Source of the DNA: Christensenella sp. UBA4379
GTDB lineage: Bacteria; Bacillota; Clostridia; Christensenellales; Aristaeellaceae
Length of the DNA: 64,000 nucleotides
Direction of reading: 5' to 3'
NCBI GenBank assembly: GCA_002391225.1
Contig: DGRV01000021.1
Span: forward strand, 1-64,000
Below, in pieces: positions 9,563-18,543 of this stretch. Below the pieces are notes generated by a model. That model made no database searches. It had not been told where the DNA came from and worked only from the letters and a program-made list of their open reading frames with translations. Numbering within the stretch: position 1 is the stretch's first letter; each line of letters opens with the position of its first letter. A program made the position numbers and the translations under genes.

Positions 9563-9637
9563 TGAAAATATTCTGCCGCAAGGGGAACGCTTCCTGTCTG
9601 CTGACGAAAAAAGAAATACGCAAATCCTGAGGGTGAC

Positions 9638-10087
9638 ATGGGAAATCAGATGATGATCTATATTGACGCGGACGCCTGTCCGGTCACGAAAATAGCGGAG
9701 AATATCGCCCGCCGGCGCGGCGTTCCGGTGATCTTGCTCTGTGACACCAATCATGTGCTGTCGTCTGATTACAGCACGGTCCGGGTCGTCGGCGCGGGGG
9801 CGGACGCCGTGGACATCGCCCTGATTAATCTTTGCCGAAAGGGGGATGTGGTCATCACCCAGGACTATGGGGTTGCGGCCCTGGCCCTGGGAAAGGGGGC
9901 CCGGGCAATTCACCAGAGCGGCCGATGGTATACGGATGAAAACATCGACGGATTGCTGATGGAGCGTCATCTGGCGAAGCAGGCCCGGCGCAGTTCCAAG
10001 CACCATTTAAAGGGCCCCGCCAAACGCAAGGAGGAGGATGATCTGCGCTTTGCCGAGAGCTTTGAAAGGATGCTGGACAGCCCGTAA
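9638..10087 (+). CDS. YaiI/YqxD family protein (DUF188)
   Basis: 149 residues; GAGGGTGAC precedes the ATG. It carries family hallmarks: IDADACPV at the N-terminus, DxxxxxD-type acidic residues in VDIALINLCRKGDVVITQDYG and the conserved basic C-terminal region. The fold is a PIN-like nuclease fold, but the biological role of the family is not established. The gene lies 75 bp after the Cas4-like gene, on the same strand; co-transcription is possible. Confidence 0.9.
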   Translation: MGNQMMIYIDADACPVTKIAENIARRRGVPVILLCDTNHVLSSDYSTVRVVGAGADAVDIALINLCRKGDVVITQDYGVAALALGKGARAIHQSGRWYTDENIDGLLMERHLAKQARRSSKHHLKGPAKRKEEDDLRFAESFERMLDSP

Positions 10088-10102
10088 AGATTCAGGGGAT
10101 CA

Positions 10103-10137
10103 CAAAAAAACGCCGGCGGGTTTTATGCCTGCCGGCG
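10103..10137 (-). terminator. Terminator of the rhodanese fragment
   Basis: Stem CGCCGGCGGG (10111-10120) with CCTGCCGGCG (10128-10137). Read on the minus strand it is followed by seven T residues, so it works mainly for the leftward gene. Confidence 0.8.
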
Positions 10138-10155
10138 CTTGTCATTTTGCGGGCT

Positions 10156-10425
10156 TTATTTTCCGGCTTCGAGCTGGCTGTGATAGGCGGCGATTCCGCC
10201 GATGCTTTTGACCTGTGTGAAGCCTTTCCGGCGGAGGATCCGGACGGCCCGTTTGCTCCGGGCCCCGTGGAGGCAATAGAGAAACAGCGGCCGCTCCTTC
10301 GGCAGGGCGGATGCGGCGATTGAAGAGAGGGGAACGTTGACGGCCCCCGGAATATGGCCGGCGGCATATTCGTCCGCTTCCCGCACGTCCACCAGCACCG
10401 CGTCGGTGGCGGCGCTGACGTTTCT
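10156..10425 (-). pseudogene. 5'-truncated rhodanese-domain protein
   Basis: The minus strand encodes the C-terminal 75-85 residues of a single-domain rhodanese: VDVREADEYAAGHIPGAVNV, then the active-site loop YCLHGARSKRA with catalytic Cys, and FTQVKSIGGIAAY. The N-terminal strand and the start codon are missing: coding similarity stops near 10400-10425 and the frame then runs antisense through the neighbouring phosphatase gene. Its native terminator is still present at the 3' end. Rhodaneses transfer sulfane sulfur; this copy is probably not expressed. Confidence 0.75.
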
Positions 10426-11329
10426 CTCCCTGCCACTGGCCGAATATGTGGTCATGGCGGGCATGTTCGGCAATTCTGCCCAGTACGGCATGGTGCTGAT
10501 GTCGCTGCTGGTGATGTACTGCGTCATCTTCGACGAAAAGAGCAGAAAGCTTGCGTCCACGGAGACGGAGCTGTCGCTGGCGACCCAGATCCAGACGGGG
10601 ATGCTCCCTTCGATTTTTCCCGCCTTTCCCAACCGCCCGGAGTTTGACATTCATGCCTCCATGGACCCGGCCAAAGAGGTCGGCGGGGATTTTTACGACC
10701 TCTTCCTGATCGATGAGGATCACCTGGCCATGGTGATCGCCGACGTATCCGGGAAAGGGATCCCGGCGGCCCTGTTTATGATGTCCGCCAAGATCCTGAT
10801 CAACGACCACGCCCTCATCGGCGGCACGCCCGCGGACATCCTGGAGCGGGTGAACCGCCAGGTCTGTTTGAACAACAAAGCGCAGATGTTCGTGACCGTA
10901 TGGTTGGGCATCCTGGAAATCAGCACCGGCAAGCTCACAACCGCCAGCGCCGGCCATGAATACCCGATGCTGAACCTCAGCGGCAGGTATGAGCTGCTCA
11001 AGGACAGGCACGGGCTGGCCATCGGCGCCATGGAAGAAGCCAGGTACAAAAACACCGAGATTCAGATGAAAAAGGGCGACAGCCTCTTTGTCTACACCGA
11101 CGGCGTCGCGGAGGCGACGGACGAGAACGAGCAGCTCTTCGGCACGGACCGCACCCTGGAAGCCCTGAACGCCATTCCCGCGGGCGTTTCCCAGAAGGAG
11201 GTCCTGTTGGCTGTACGGAATGCTGTGGACGCCTTTGTCAAGGAAGCCCCCCAGTTTGACGACCTGACCATGCTGGGCCTTACATACTTTGGGCCGGCGG
11301 GAAGGGCTGAAGAGAAAGAAATCTCCTGA
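10411..11329 (+). pseudogene. 5'-truncated SpoIIE-type PP2C serine phosphatase
   Basis: About 305 residues remain: the last membrane segments (LSLPLAEYVVMAGMFG, MVLMSLLVMYCVIF), a short coiled linker, and a complete PP2C/SpoIIE domain with KEVGGDFYD, VIADVSGKGIPAALFM, SAGHEYP, FVYTDGVAEA and QFDDLTML. Such proteins normally have several more transmembrane helices and control sigma-factor or stress pathways by dephosphorylating anti-sigma antagonists. The upstream part is replaced head-to-head by the rhodanese fragment. Translation from ATG 10454 would still give an intact catalytic domain, so residual function cannot be excluded. Confidence 0.8.
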
Positions 11330-11366
11330 CATAAGCGAGAATCATATCCATAAGCTCTCGGGTACG

Positions 11367-11771
11367 TCACTTCTGATAGGTTTCATAGCACCATTGCGCC
11401 ATTCTCTGAATCAGTTCCGCAGGCAGGTCTGCGCTGTATGGAAGGCGGATGGTCCCTTTGCTGACATCGTAATTGTTTAGCTCGTCTTTGAACCGGGCAA
11501 CAGCTTCGTCTCCTGGGTAGAAGCCCAGGTGTTTTTTGAATGCCGCGAAATGGAGGAGGTTTTTTCCCTTCCAGTAAGTGGGCATGGACCAGGAGATACG
11601 TTCTTCGGCCTCCGGGATGGCGGAGCGGATCAGGCTGCGCATCTCTTTCAGCCTCGGCTGAACGGCCTCCTCCTGGGCGGCAATATACTCGTCGATATTT
11701 TTCGGCCTCACACAGGAATGATCCTGCTCCTGTCTGCTGAATTCCCGGCCACACTTGGGACACTTCCACAT
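11367..11771 (-). CDS. DUF1801 protein with an N-terminal zinc ribbon
   Basis: 134 residues. The N-terminus carries CPKCGREFSRQEQDHSC, a likely zinc ribbon, followed by a DUF1801 (YdhG-like) domain with PEAEERISWSMPTYW, LLHFAAFKKHLGFYP and GTIRLPY. The family has been linked to iron handling in some Bacillus members, but its chemistry is uncertain. Start after GAGGTGAAGC. It is the last of three co-directional small genes, 7 bp after the DUF2200 gene. Confidence 0.85.
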   Translation of the reverse strand: MWKCPKCGREFSRQEQDHSCVRPKNIDEYIAAQEEAVQPRLKEMRSLIRSAIPEAEERISWSMPTYWKGKNLLHFAAFKKHLGFYPGDEAVARFKDELNNYDVSKGTIRLPYSADLPAELIQRMAQWCYETYQK

Positions 11772-11778
11772 AAATGCT

Positions 11779-12114
11779 TCACCTCAAAACCTTGTCCATG
11801 GGCTTACCTTTTGCCAGTTCATCCACCAGCTTGTCCAGCCAGCGGATCTTCTGCATCAGCGGATCTTCGATTTTTTCCACCTTCACGCCGCAGACGCTGC
11901 CTTTGATCAGGCTGGCTCTTGGATTCATCTGAGGGGCGCGCTCAAAGAACTCCGCATAGCTTACATCCAGGTCGGCGGACGCCATATCATACCCGGTGAG
12001 CCAGGCAGTCACCTGATCCACCTCCGCTTTGCTGCGGCCCTTACGCTCCGCTTTTTGTACAAGCAGCGGATAGACCTCAGATACCTTCATCTCGAAGATC
12101 GTTTTCCTTGGCAT
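11779..12114 (-). CDS. DUF2200 protein
   Basis: 111 residues starting MPRKTIFEM; the perfect AAGGAGG upstream decides this start although the frame is open further. Family features are VYPLLVQKAERKGRSK, VTAWLTGYD, NPRASLIKGSVCGVKVE and IRWLDKLVDELAKGK. Function is unknown. Middle gene of a run of three small uncharacterised proteins. Confidence 0.88.
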   Translation of the reverse strand: MPRKTIFEMKVSEVYPLLVQKAERKGRSKAEVDQVTAWLTGYDMASADLDVSYAEFFERAPQMNPRASLIKGSVCGVKVEKIEDPLMQKIRWLDKLVDELAKGKPMDKVLR

Positions 12115-12131
12115 AACAGCCTCCTTATTTA

Positions 12132-12512
12132 TCAGCGTTTCCGGGAAGAGAACGCTGCCGCTTCCCGGATCCACCCCATCAGTTCTTCATTGATTTCTTT
12201 CCCGGATCCGATCATGACATGGTGTGTCCAGCGGCCCGGATACGGCTCCGCGGACGCATCGATGCGATGCGATAGGGCCTGATACGGCAAACCAAAGGTC
12301 ACCGTCAGGAAGGGCTCCGGGCGTTCCTTCGCTTTCCGGACCGGCGTGAAGGACACGGCGGCAAACATGTGTTTCACAAAAAAGGAAATCTGCGTCTTTT
12401 TGACCTCGATCCGGGCATCCGGAATGGCCGCCAGGATGCAGCTTCTCAGCTGATCATAAAGCGGCAGAGCGGCTGGGTGGGGTCCAAAGAACATGATTTC
12501 ATCCGGATTCAT
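12132..12512 (-). CDS. DUF5655 protein
   Basis: 126 residues from MNPDEIMFFG. Hallmarks are VKKTQISFFVKHMFAAVSF, VRKAKERPEPFLTVTFG, YPGRWTHHV and EELMGWIREAA. Ribosome binding site AGGAG lies about 13 nt from the ATG, somewhat far; an upstream in-frame start is possible. Function is unknown. It is first in the run with DUF2200 and DUF1801, which are all small single-domain proteins and are probably co-transcribed. Confidence 0.82.
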   Translation of the reverse strand: MNPDEIMFFGPHPAALPLYDQLRSCILAAIPDARIEVKKTQISFFVKHMFAAVSFTPVRKAKERPEPFLTVTFGLPYQALSHRIDASAEPYPGRWTHHVMIGSGKEINEELMGWIREAAAFSSRKR

Positions 12513-12825
12513 GGTGTTATCTGATCTCCTCTGTTCATTCGTCATCTCCGCTTGCGTGCTGCTTTTTTTAAATACAGAAATTTCCTCCGTCAGGCTGTCC
12601 GCCATTCATTTGAGCTCTCACAGAACAAACCCGTGAACCCGGCATCGAAAGACGGGAGAGACGGGTTCCATCGCCTCAGCCAGGAGGTTTTCACTCCTGA
12701 CCGTAGATTACCATATTATCGGCGGGATGGGAAGAGAAAAAAGTGCTGTATTGGGCGTTTTAGCAAACAAAAGAACATTCTGCGATAGAGGAAACAGACG
12801 CGGACTTTGGGCTCATGATTCCGCA
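12513..12825. other. Gene-free intergenic region
   Basis: Between the leftward DUF5655 gene and the rightward pectate lyase promoter. No gene is supported. It holds a small hairpin (AGGAGGTTTTCACTCCT around 12680-12697) and must contain the promoter of the DUF run, which I cannot assign. No riboswitch class is recognised. Confidence 0.4.
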
Positions 12826-12854
12826 TTGCTGTCCGCCGCCCGATATGCTATAAT
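12826..12854 (+). promoter_or_regulatory. Promoter of the pectate lyase gene
   Basis: TTGCTG (12826-12831), 17-bp spacer, TATAAT (12849-12854) with an extended TG one base upstream, about 50 bp before the start codon. Confidence 0.7.
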
Positions 12855-12906
12855 GAAATTGATTTGGAACGGATCGTTTTTCAACTGAACAGAAGGAGGT
12901 ATTTCT

Positions 12907-15900
12907 ATGACATCCGCCTGCATACGGAATCATCTAAAGCCCCTGCTCCTATGGACGGCAGCCCTGGTCCTATTGGCGGGCCTCGTCCTTCTGCCGGTTT
13001 CCGGTCGGGCAGATGAAGCCCCGGCATCCTATGTGCTGGAAGCCTCGGCCCTGGAAGCCTTCGCGGCGGAATCCAAGGCCGACGGGGATGAAACCGGCGA
13101 CGGCTTTTTCACCCTGCTGTGGAGCGCCAAGTCCAAGGTGGACGGCAGCAGCAAGACCTGGGAGGACGGCTACGCCTCCGGCCAGCGCGTGAACTTCGGC
13201 GGCAAGGCTACGGTGAAAAAGAACTCCCTCCGCTTTGCCACCGACGGCCCCGCTTTGGTGAAAATCTGGTGGGTGCAGGGCGGCGAGGATCACCGGCAGA
13301 TGGGCATCCTGAACGCCGACGGGGAAGTGGTGGTGCAAACTTCCGGCGAATACCAGAAGAACAGCCCCTACTATTCCGAACTGACCCTGGACGCCGCCGG
13401 CACCTGGTACCTGGGCGGCATTGGCGGGAACAATTATCTTTTCAAGGTGGAAGTGACGCAGGGCGCTTCGGAAAAGCCCGACCGTCCCGCCTGGGACAGC
13501 GTATCCGCCCCGGCCATCCTCTCCGTGGGTCTGGCTGAGGGGGACCCTAAGACGATGGAAGTCCTGGTGCAGGCAGACGTCGGGGAGACCGGCGCGGACT
13601 GGGTCAGCGTTTCCATGGCCGTGGAAGAAACTAAAACGGCGGAAACGAGGCGCTCCACCGCCGAAAAGACTGAGCATCTGCTGAGCTTTGCGCCCGGTTC
13701 GTCCGGCAAGTACACCTTCACCCCCGTCTCCGGCCGGGAGGGGGAGGCCGAGCTTCCCGGCGAGAGCGTCGAATTCGCCTTCACCCTGCCCTTGGGACAG
13801 CCGGCCGTGAGCCTGGCCTACAACCTGGGCGGCGGCGCGGTCCGTCTGGAATGGGCTCCTGTCCCGGAGGCAGAGGCCTACCGGGTCAGCACCGCGGGCC
13901 TGGAAATGACCGTCGAAACCGAAGCCTGCGAGGCCACGCTGGAAGGCCTTCCTGTGGGGGAAAGCTGCTCCTTTACCGTGGCGGCCCTGCGTAGGGGGGA
14001 GGAAGCCCTGTCCGAGCCCGTGACCCTCACCGTCACCGAGGCGGCGGAACGGGCCTGGGGCTTTTCCGCCTTCGGCTCCGGCGTGAACCTGAAAACCAAC
14101 GGCTATGAGGGCAGCGCCGAAGAAGGGAGTCTCCGCGTCTATTCCCTGGAGGGAAAGGGCAAGTTGGTCCCGGGCTCCACCGACGGCCTGGCCTTCTACT
14201 ATACGCGCATCGACCCCAGGACGGAAAACTTTGTCTTGACCGCCACCGCTCGTGTGAACGCCTGGACCTATTCCAACGGTCAGGAGGGCTTCGGCCTGAT
14301 GGCGGCGGACGCGGTCGGCGTCAACGGCGATAACGCCACCTTCTGGAACAATTCCTACATGGCCGCCGTCACCAAGGTGGAATACCGTTGGGACGGGGAA
14401 AAGATTTCCGATACCGGCGACAAGATCACCATGAAGCTGGGCGTCGGCGCCCAGGAAAAGCGCGGCGTTACCAAGGAGAACATCACCGAGGCCCGGACGC
14501 TGGCGGACATGAGCCTGTTTAGCAGCGAGATGACCTCTCTGGATGCGTCCTGTGCGCCCCTTGGACCCGGCACCTACAACATCGTGGGCAACGCGGCCAA
14601 CACCCCGGACGGCACCGTGGCCGAACCCTTTACCGCCTTCTCCCTGCGGCTGGAAAAGAACAACACCGGCTACTTCGTCTCCTACATCGCCCCGGACGGC
14701 AGCATGACCACGCAGAAATATTATGATCCGGAGGCCCTGAGCCATCTGGAGGAAGATGCCATCTACGTCGGCTTCTTCGCGGCCCGAAACGCCGACATCA
14801 CCTTTACGGACATTTCCTTCACCACCTCGGACCCCGCCGCGGACGCCCATGCCGAGGAACGGGGGGTAGAGGCGATCGCCCCGCAGTACAGCGTGGTCTC
14901 CGCCCCCGTGGCCAACCGGGAAGACTACACCCTGGAATTCTTCTCTAACGCCGACGGCAGCCTTACCGTGGCGGACGGAAACGGGGCGGAGCTCTTCTCC
15001 GGCCCGGTGAAGGCCGATGAAAAGCAGTACATTCCCCTGACCCTGACCCCGGGGGACAACGCTTTTGTCCTCCGTATGACCCCTGACGAGGACTTCCGTC
15101 CCGGGGAATTCGCCGTCCTCCAGTCCTATGAGCCGGCGGAGCTTGCCTTCCAGGTTTCCTTCCGGGTGAACCCCGCGGAGGAAGTCACCGTGGCGGACCC
15201 CGCTGCCCTCTACCGCGCGGTGAACGAGGCCGTCCCCGGCCAGCGGATCCTGCTGACGGCAGGCACCTACGCAATGGACGGCCGTCTGCTGATCGAGCGC
15301 GGCATCTCCGGCCGCGCGGATGCTCCCATCACCCTGGCCGCGGCTCCCGGATTGGAGGCCCGTCCGGTGCTGGACTTCGGCGGCAAGAGCGCGGGCATCG
15401 TCCTGGCGGGCGACTGGTGGGTGCTTTCCGGCTTTGACGTGACGAACACCAAGGACGGGGAAAAGGGCATCCAGGTGTCCGGCAGCCACAACCGCCTGGA
15501 GGGCCTGGAAACCTACCGCAACGGCAACACCGGCATCCAGATCAGCCGCTATAAGGGCACGGATACCACCGCGGAATGGCCCGCGGAGAACCTGATTCTC
15601 CAGTGCACTTCCTACCTGAACGCCGACCGGGGCTATGAGGACGCCGACGGCTTTGCCGCCAAGCTCACCTGCGGGCCGGGCAACGTCTTTGACCAGTGCA
15701 TTGCCTGCTACAACGCCGACGATGGCTGGGACCTCTACGCCAAGATCGAGACCGGCCCCATCGGCCAGGTGACCATCCGGAACAGCGTGGCCTACAAGAA
15801 CGGCTTCCTCCTGGATGAAAACGGCAAGGAGATCAACGCCGGCAACGGCAACGGCTTCAAGATGGGCGGCGAGAGCATTTCCGGCCGCCATCTCCTCGAA

Positions 15901-16335
15901 AACAGCGTCGCCTTCGCCAACAAGGCCAAGGGCATCGATTCCAACAGCTGCCCGGACATTCAGGTGCTCCGCTGCACCAGCTTCGACAACGGCAGCTACA
16001 ACGTGGCCTTCTACACCAATACCGCCGTGAACACGGATTTTGCCGCCGACGGCGTGCTGTCCTTCCGGAGTACAGAGGGCGCTGAAGACAATTTCAAGTT
16101 CCTGGGCACCCAGGATCAGGCGAAGGTCTTCCACCCCGGGTGCTTTTATGTGACGGGCGGAAAATCCGTCAACAGCGAAGGGCTGGAGGCCCAGGCGGCG
16201 TGGTTTGTGAGCCTCGACACCCAGGCCGCGCTGGCCGGGGGCATCGGCCGGAATCCGGACGGCTCTGTCAGTCTGCGCGACTTCCTCCGCCTGACGGGCG
16301 CCGCTCCCTCCAACGTGGGCGCCAGGCTGGAGTAA
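12907..16335 (+). CDS. Secreted multidomain PL9 pectate lyase
   Basis: 1142 residues; ribosome binding site AAGGAGG, Sec signal peptide to about residue 37. Order: an N-terminal beta domain (40-190) of a type seen in clostridial pectinases, Ig/fibronectin-like segments (200-375), a LamG-like region (380-645), a linker, then a right-handed parallel beta-helix (about 770-1142). The helix carries PL9 signatures: DGFAAKL with the catalytic Lys near 919, YNADDGWDLYAK, GPIGQVTIRNSVAYKNG and NGNGFKMGG. PL9 enzymes cleave polygalacturonate by calcium-dependent beta-elimination. Secreted; it would release pectin fragments for uptake. Its own promoter and terminator make it a single-gene unit. Confidence 0.88.
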   Translation: MTSACIRNHLKPLLLWTAALVLLAGLVLLPVSGRADEAPASYVLEASALEAFAAESKADGDETGDGFFTLLWSAKSKVDGSSKTWEDGYASGQRVNFGGKATVKKNSLRFATDGPALVKIWWVQGGEDHRQMGILNADGEVVVQTSGEYQKNSPYYSELTLDAAGTWYLGGIGGNNYLFKVEVTQGASEKPDRPAWDSVSAPAILSVGLAEGDPKTMEVLVQADVGETGADWVSVSMAVEETKTAETRRSTAEKTEHLLSFAPGSSGKYTFTPVSGREGEAELPGESVEFAFTLPLGQPAVSLAYNLGGGAVRLEWAPVPEAEAYRVSTAGLEMTVETEACEATLEGLPVGESCSFTVAALRRGEEALSEPVTLTVTEAAERAWGFSAFGSGVNLKTNGYEGSAEEGSLRVYSLEGKGKLVPGSTDGLAFYYTRIDPRTENFVLTATARVNAWTYSNGQEGFGLMAADAVGVNGDNATFWNNSYMAAVTKVEYRWDGEKISDTGDKITMKLGVGAQEKRGVTKENITEARTLADMSLFSSEMTSLDASCAPLGPGTYNIVGNAANTPDGTVAEPFTAFSLRLEKNNTGYFVSYIAPDGSMTTQKYYDPEALSHLEEDAIYVGFFAARNADITFTDISFTTSDPAADAHAEERGVEAIAPQYSVVSAPVANREDYTLEFFSNADGSLTVADGNGAELFSGPVKADEKQYIPLTLTPGDNAFVLRMTPDEDFRPGEFAVLQSYEPAELAFQVSFRVNPAEEVTVADPAALYRAVNEAVPGQRILLTAGTYAMDGRLLIERGISGRADAPITLAAAPGLEARPVLDFGGKSAGIVLAGDWWVLSGFDVTNTKDGEKGIQVSGSHNRLEGLETYRNGNTGIQISRYKGTDTTAEWPAENLILQCTSYLNADRGYEDADGFAAKLTCGPGNVFDQCIACYNADDGWDLYAKIETGPIGQVTIRNSVAYKNGFLLDENGKEINAGNGNGFKMGGESISGRHLLENSVAFANKAKGIDSNSCPDIQVLRCTSFDNGSYNVAFYTNTAVNTDFAADGVLSFRSTEGAEDNFKFLGTQDQAKVFHPGCFYVTGGKSVNSEGLEAQAAWFVSLDTQAALAGGIGRNPDGSVSLRDFLRLTGAAPSNVGARLE

Positions 16336-16380
16336 GCGGCTGCGCGGGAGACGGCGCAGTTTCAGAAACCAATCAACGGG

Positions 16381-16408
16381 GACGCAGGAACATGCCTGCG
16401 TCTCTTTT
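16381..16408 (+). terminator. Terminator after the pectate lyase
   Basis: Stem GACGCAGG (16381-16388) with CCTGCGTC (16395-16402), loop AACATG, then TCTTTT. Confidence 0.7.
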
Positions 16409-16469
16409 GAAGCAATATCGGCATCACGGCCATTTGTTTCACAGAATATCTGAAAGGAAGCATAACGGG

Positions 16470-18314
16470 ATGGAATACTATGCGGAATGGCGGCTGCGCG
16501 GAGACCGCTACAGCGATGGCTTCGGCAACGGAATCACCCTGTCCTCCAGCGAGTCCGTCAAGGAAATGAAGCTGATTTCCGAGGACGAGCGGGTAAGCGT
16601 ATTCAAAGGGAAAAAAGGCCATGTTTTGAAAGTCTGTCATGAATCAAGTCAGGGCGTCACCTTCTGTCAGACCGTCTTTGAAAACCCGACGGAGGAAGCC
16701 GCCACCCTGGAGCTTTTGTCCAGCGTGGCGATCCGCGGGATTCAGGCGGACCGGATCCACCGGGCGACCTCGTGGTGGAGCGCGGAAGGAAAGCTCCTTT
16801 CCCAGGACCTGACGGACCTGAACATGGAACCCTCCTGGCTGAACCACGGCTTTCGGGTGACCAAGTTCGGGCAGCTCGGATCCATGCCGGTGCGCGGGTG
16901 GTTTCCCTTCCTGGTGCTGGAGGACAGCAGGACGGGACATTTTGTGGGCCTGCAGCTGTACTGCGCTTCCAGCTGGCAGATCGAGATCTTCCGGAATACT
17001 CCCAAAATATCCGTCCAGGCGGGACTCGCGGACCGGGATTACGGTTCCTGGTGGAAGGAGGTCCGGCCGGGAGAATCTTTCTCCTCGCCTTTGGCCGTGG
17101 TAGCGGAAGGGGCCTCTCTGGAAGAGGTCTGCGATCGGCTGGTCAAGGCCCAGCAGCCCCGCATTGCGCCGGTGGACCGGGAGATGCCGGTGGTCTTTAA
17201 CGAGTGGTGCACCACCTTGGGAAACCCCAACATGGAGAACCTGGAGAAGATCGCCTCCCGCCTGGAAAATACCGGGGTCAGATACCTGGTGATTGACGCG
17301 GGATGGTACAAATCCCCCGAATATGATAACTGGTTCAACGCGGCGGGGGACTGGAACCCCAGCAAGGAGCTTTTCCCGGAAGGGAACATCGGGGCGGCGG
17401 CGGAGCTGATCCGCTCCCACGGGCTGATCCCGGGCCTCTGGTTTGAAATGGAAAACGTGGGGACGGAGGCGCACGCCTATCAGGATACGGACCTGCTTTT
17501 GTCCAGGGACGGGGTGCCCGTCAGCGTCGGCGCCCGCCGCTTCCGCGACATGCGAAAGAAGGAAAACTGGGACTTCCTGGATCAAAAAATGATTCGCCTG
17601 CTCAGGGAAAACGGCTTTGGCTACCTCAAGGTGGACTATAACGAGTGCATCGGTGCGGGCGTGGACGGGGCGGAAAGCTACGGTGAGGGCCTTCGCCAGG
17701 CGGTATGCGCTTCTCAGGATTATTTCCGCCATATTGCCCGGGAGCTGCCGGAGCTGGTGATCGAGAACTGCTCCTCCGGCGGGCACCGGCTGGAGCCCTC
17801 CATGATGTCGCTGGTTTCCCAGGCGAGCTTCTCGGACGCCCATGAGGCCCTCTCCATTCCGCTGATCGCGGCGAACCTGCACCGGCTGATCCGGCCGGAG
17901 CAGTCTCAGATCTGGGCGGTGCTCCGGGCGGACGCGGACGAGCACCGGATCAACTTTGTGCTGACCTCCGCCTTCCTGGGAAGGCTCTGCCTGTCCGGGG
18001 ACGCGGCGGACCTGCCCAACGAGCGCTGGCAGCAGGCCCTGGACGCGGTCGCCCTGTACGCCCAGGTCCGGCATATCATCCGGGACGGCTTCACGGATGT
18101 GATCGAATCGACGGTGAAGGATTATTCCAGCCCGAAGGGCTACCAGATCGTGCGGCGAACCCTGGGGGACGAGGCGCTGCTGGTCGTTCATACGTTTGAA
18201 AATGGCGCGAACCCGCCTGTATCAACATGGATGCAGGGCTACCAAGAAATCAAACGCTTTGGCTCCCCGCTGGACAGCGACCTGCGCGGAGCGGTGATCT
18301 GGTGCAGGAAATAA
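16470..18314 (+). CDS. GH36 alpha-galactosidase
   Basis: 614 residues from ATG 16470 (GAAAGGAAG upstream); longer in-frame readings cross the upstream terminator and are rejected. GH36 retaining enzymes remove terminal alpha-galactose. Motifs: LVIDAGWY, GDWNPSKELFP, LIPGLWFEME, LKVDYNE with the nucleophile Asp near 389, and ENCSSGGHRLEP. The usual acid/base SDxxD motif reads SDAHE here (near 456), a deviation worth noting. Shorter than typical 700-residue bacterial GH36 proteins. No signal peptide, so cytoplasmic; it may act on galactosylated pectin side chains or raffinose-type sugars. Confidence 0.85.
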   Translation: MEYYAEWRLRGDRYSDGFGNGITLSSSESVKEMKLISEDERVSVFKGKKGHVLKVCHESSQGVTFCQTVFENPTEEAATLELLSSVAIRGIQADRIHRATSWWSAEGKLLSQDLTDLNMEPSWLNHGFRVTKFGQLGSMPVRGWFPFLVLEDSRTGHFVGLQLYCASSWQIEIFRNTPKISVQAGLADRDYGSWWKEVRPGESFSSPLAVVAEGASLEEVCDRLVKAQQPRIAPVDREMPVVFNEWCTTLGNPNMENLEKIASRLENTGVRYLVIDAGWYKSPEYDNWFNAAGDWNPSKELFPEGNIGAAAELIRSHGLIPGLWFEMENVGTEAHAYQDTDLLLSRDGVPVSVGARRFRDMRKKENWDFLDQKMIRLLRENGFGYLKVDYNECIGAGVDGAESYGEGLRQAVCASQDYFRHIARELPELVIENCSSGGHRLEPSMMSLVSQASFSDAHEALSIPLIAANLHRLIRPEQSQIWAVLRADADEHRINFVLTSAFLGRLCLSGDAADLPNERWQQALDAVALYAQVRHIIRDGFTDVIESTVKDYSSPKGYQIVRRTLGDEALLVVHTFENGANPPVSTWMQGYQEIKRFGSPLDSDLRGAVIWCRK

Positions 18315-18396
18315 GCGAACGATGCCGGGGCGGATCAAGATAAAATTGTCTTGGCAAGGTGTGATGACTGGACCGTTGCCAGTGGAAACACGTTTT

Positions 18397-18430
18397 GAAC
18401 CTGTTTGGATGATCCGAACAGGTTCTTTTT
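18397..18430 (+). terminator. Terminator after the GH36 gene
   Basis: Stem GAACCTGTT with AACAGGTTC closed by a short loop and followed by five T residues. Confidence 0.85.
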
Positions 18431-18482
18431 CTGATGAGGTTTGTTTCATTTGAAAAGTTTGTTTTTAAAGCCGATATGAATA

Positions 18483-18511
18483 TTGAAAAATTGATAAAAT
18501 GAGGCTATAAT
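18483..18511 (+). promoter_or_regulatory. Promoter of the AAA ATPase gene
   Basis: TTGAAA (18483-18488), 17-bp spacer, TATAAT (18506-18511), in a markedly AT-rich stretch about 35 bp before the start. Confidence 0.75.
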
Positions 18512-18543
18512 CATATTGAAAAATTCCCGCGGGGTGATTGATC

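Noticed and set aside
10156..10650. A 164-residue minus-strand rhodanese with its own N-terminal region
   Set aside because: The N-terminal half of that frame is antisense to the phosphatase coding sequence; only the last 75-85 residues resemble rhodanese.
12970..16134. Minus-strand open frame of over 1000 codons opposite the pectate lyase
   Set aside because: An antisense shadow caused by high GC and codon bias; the plus strand has a signal peptide, promoter and PL9 motifs.
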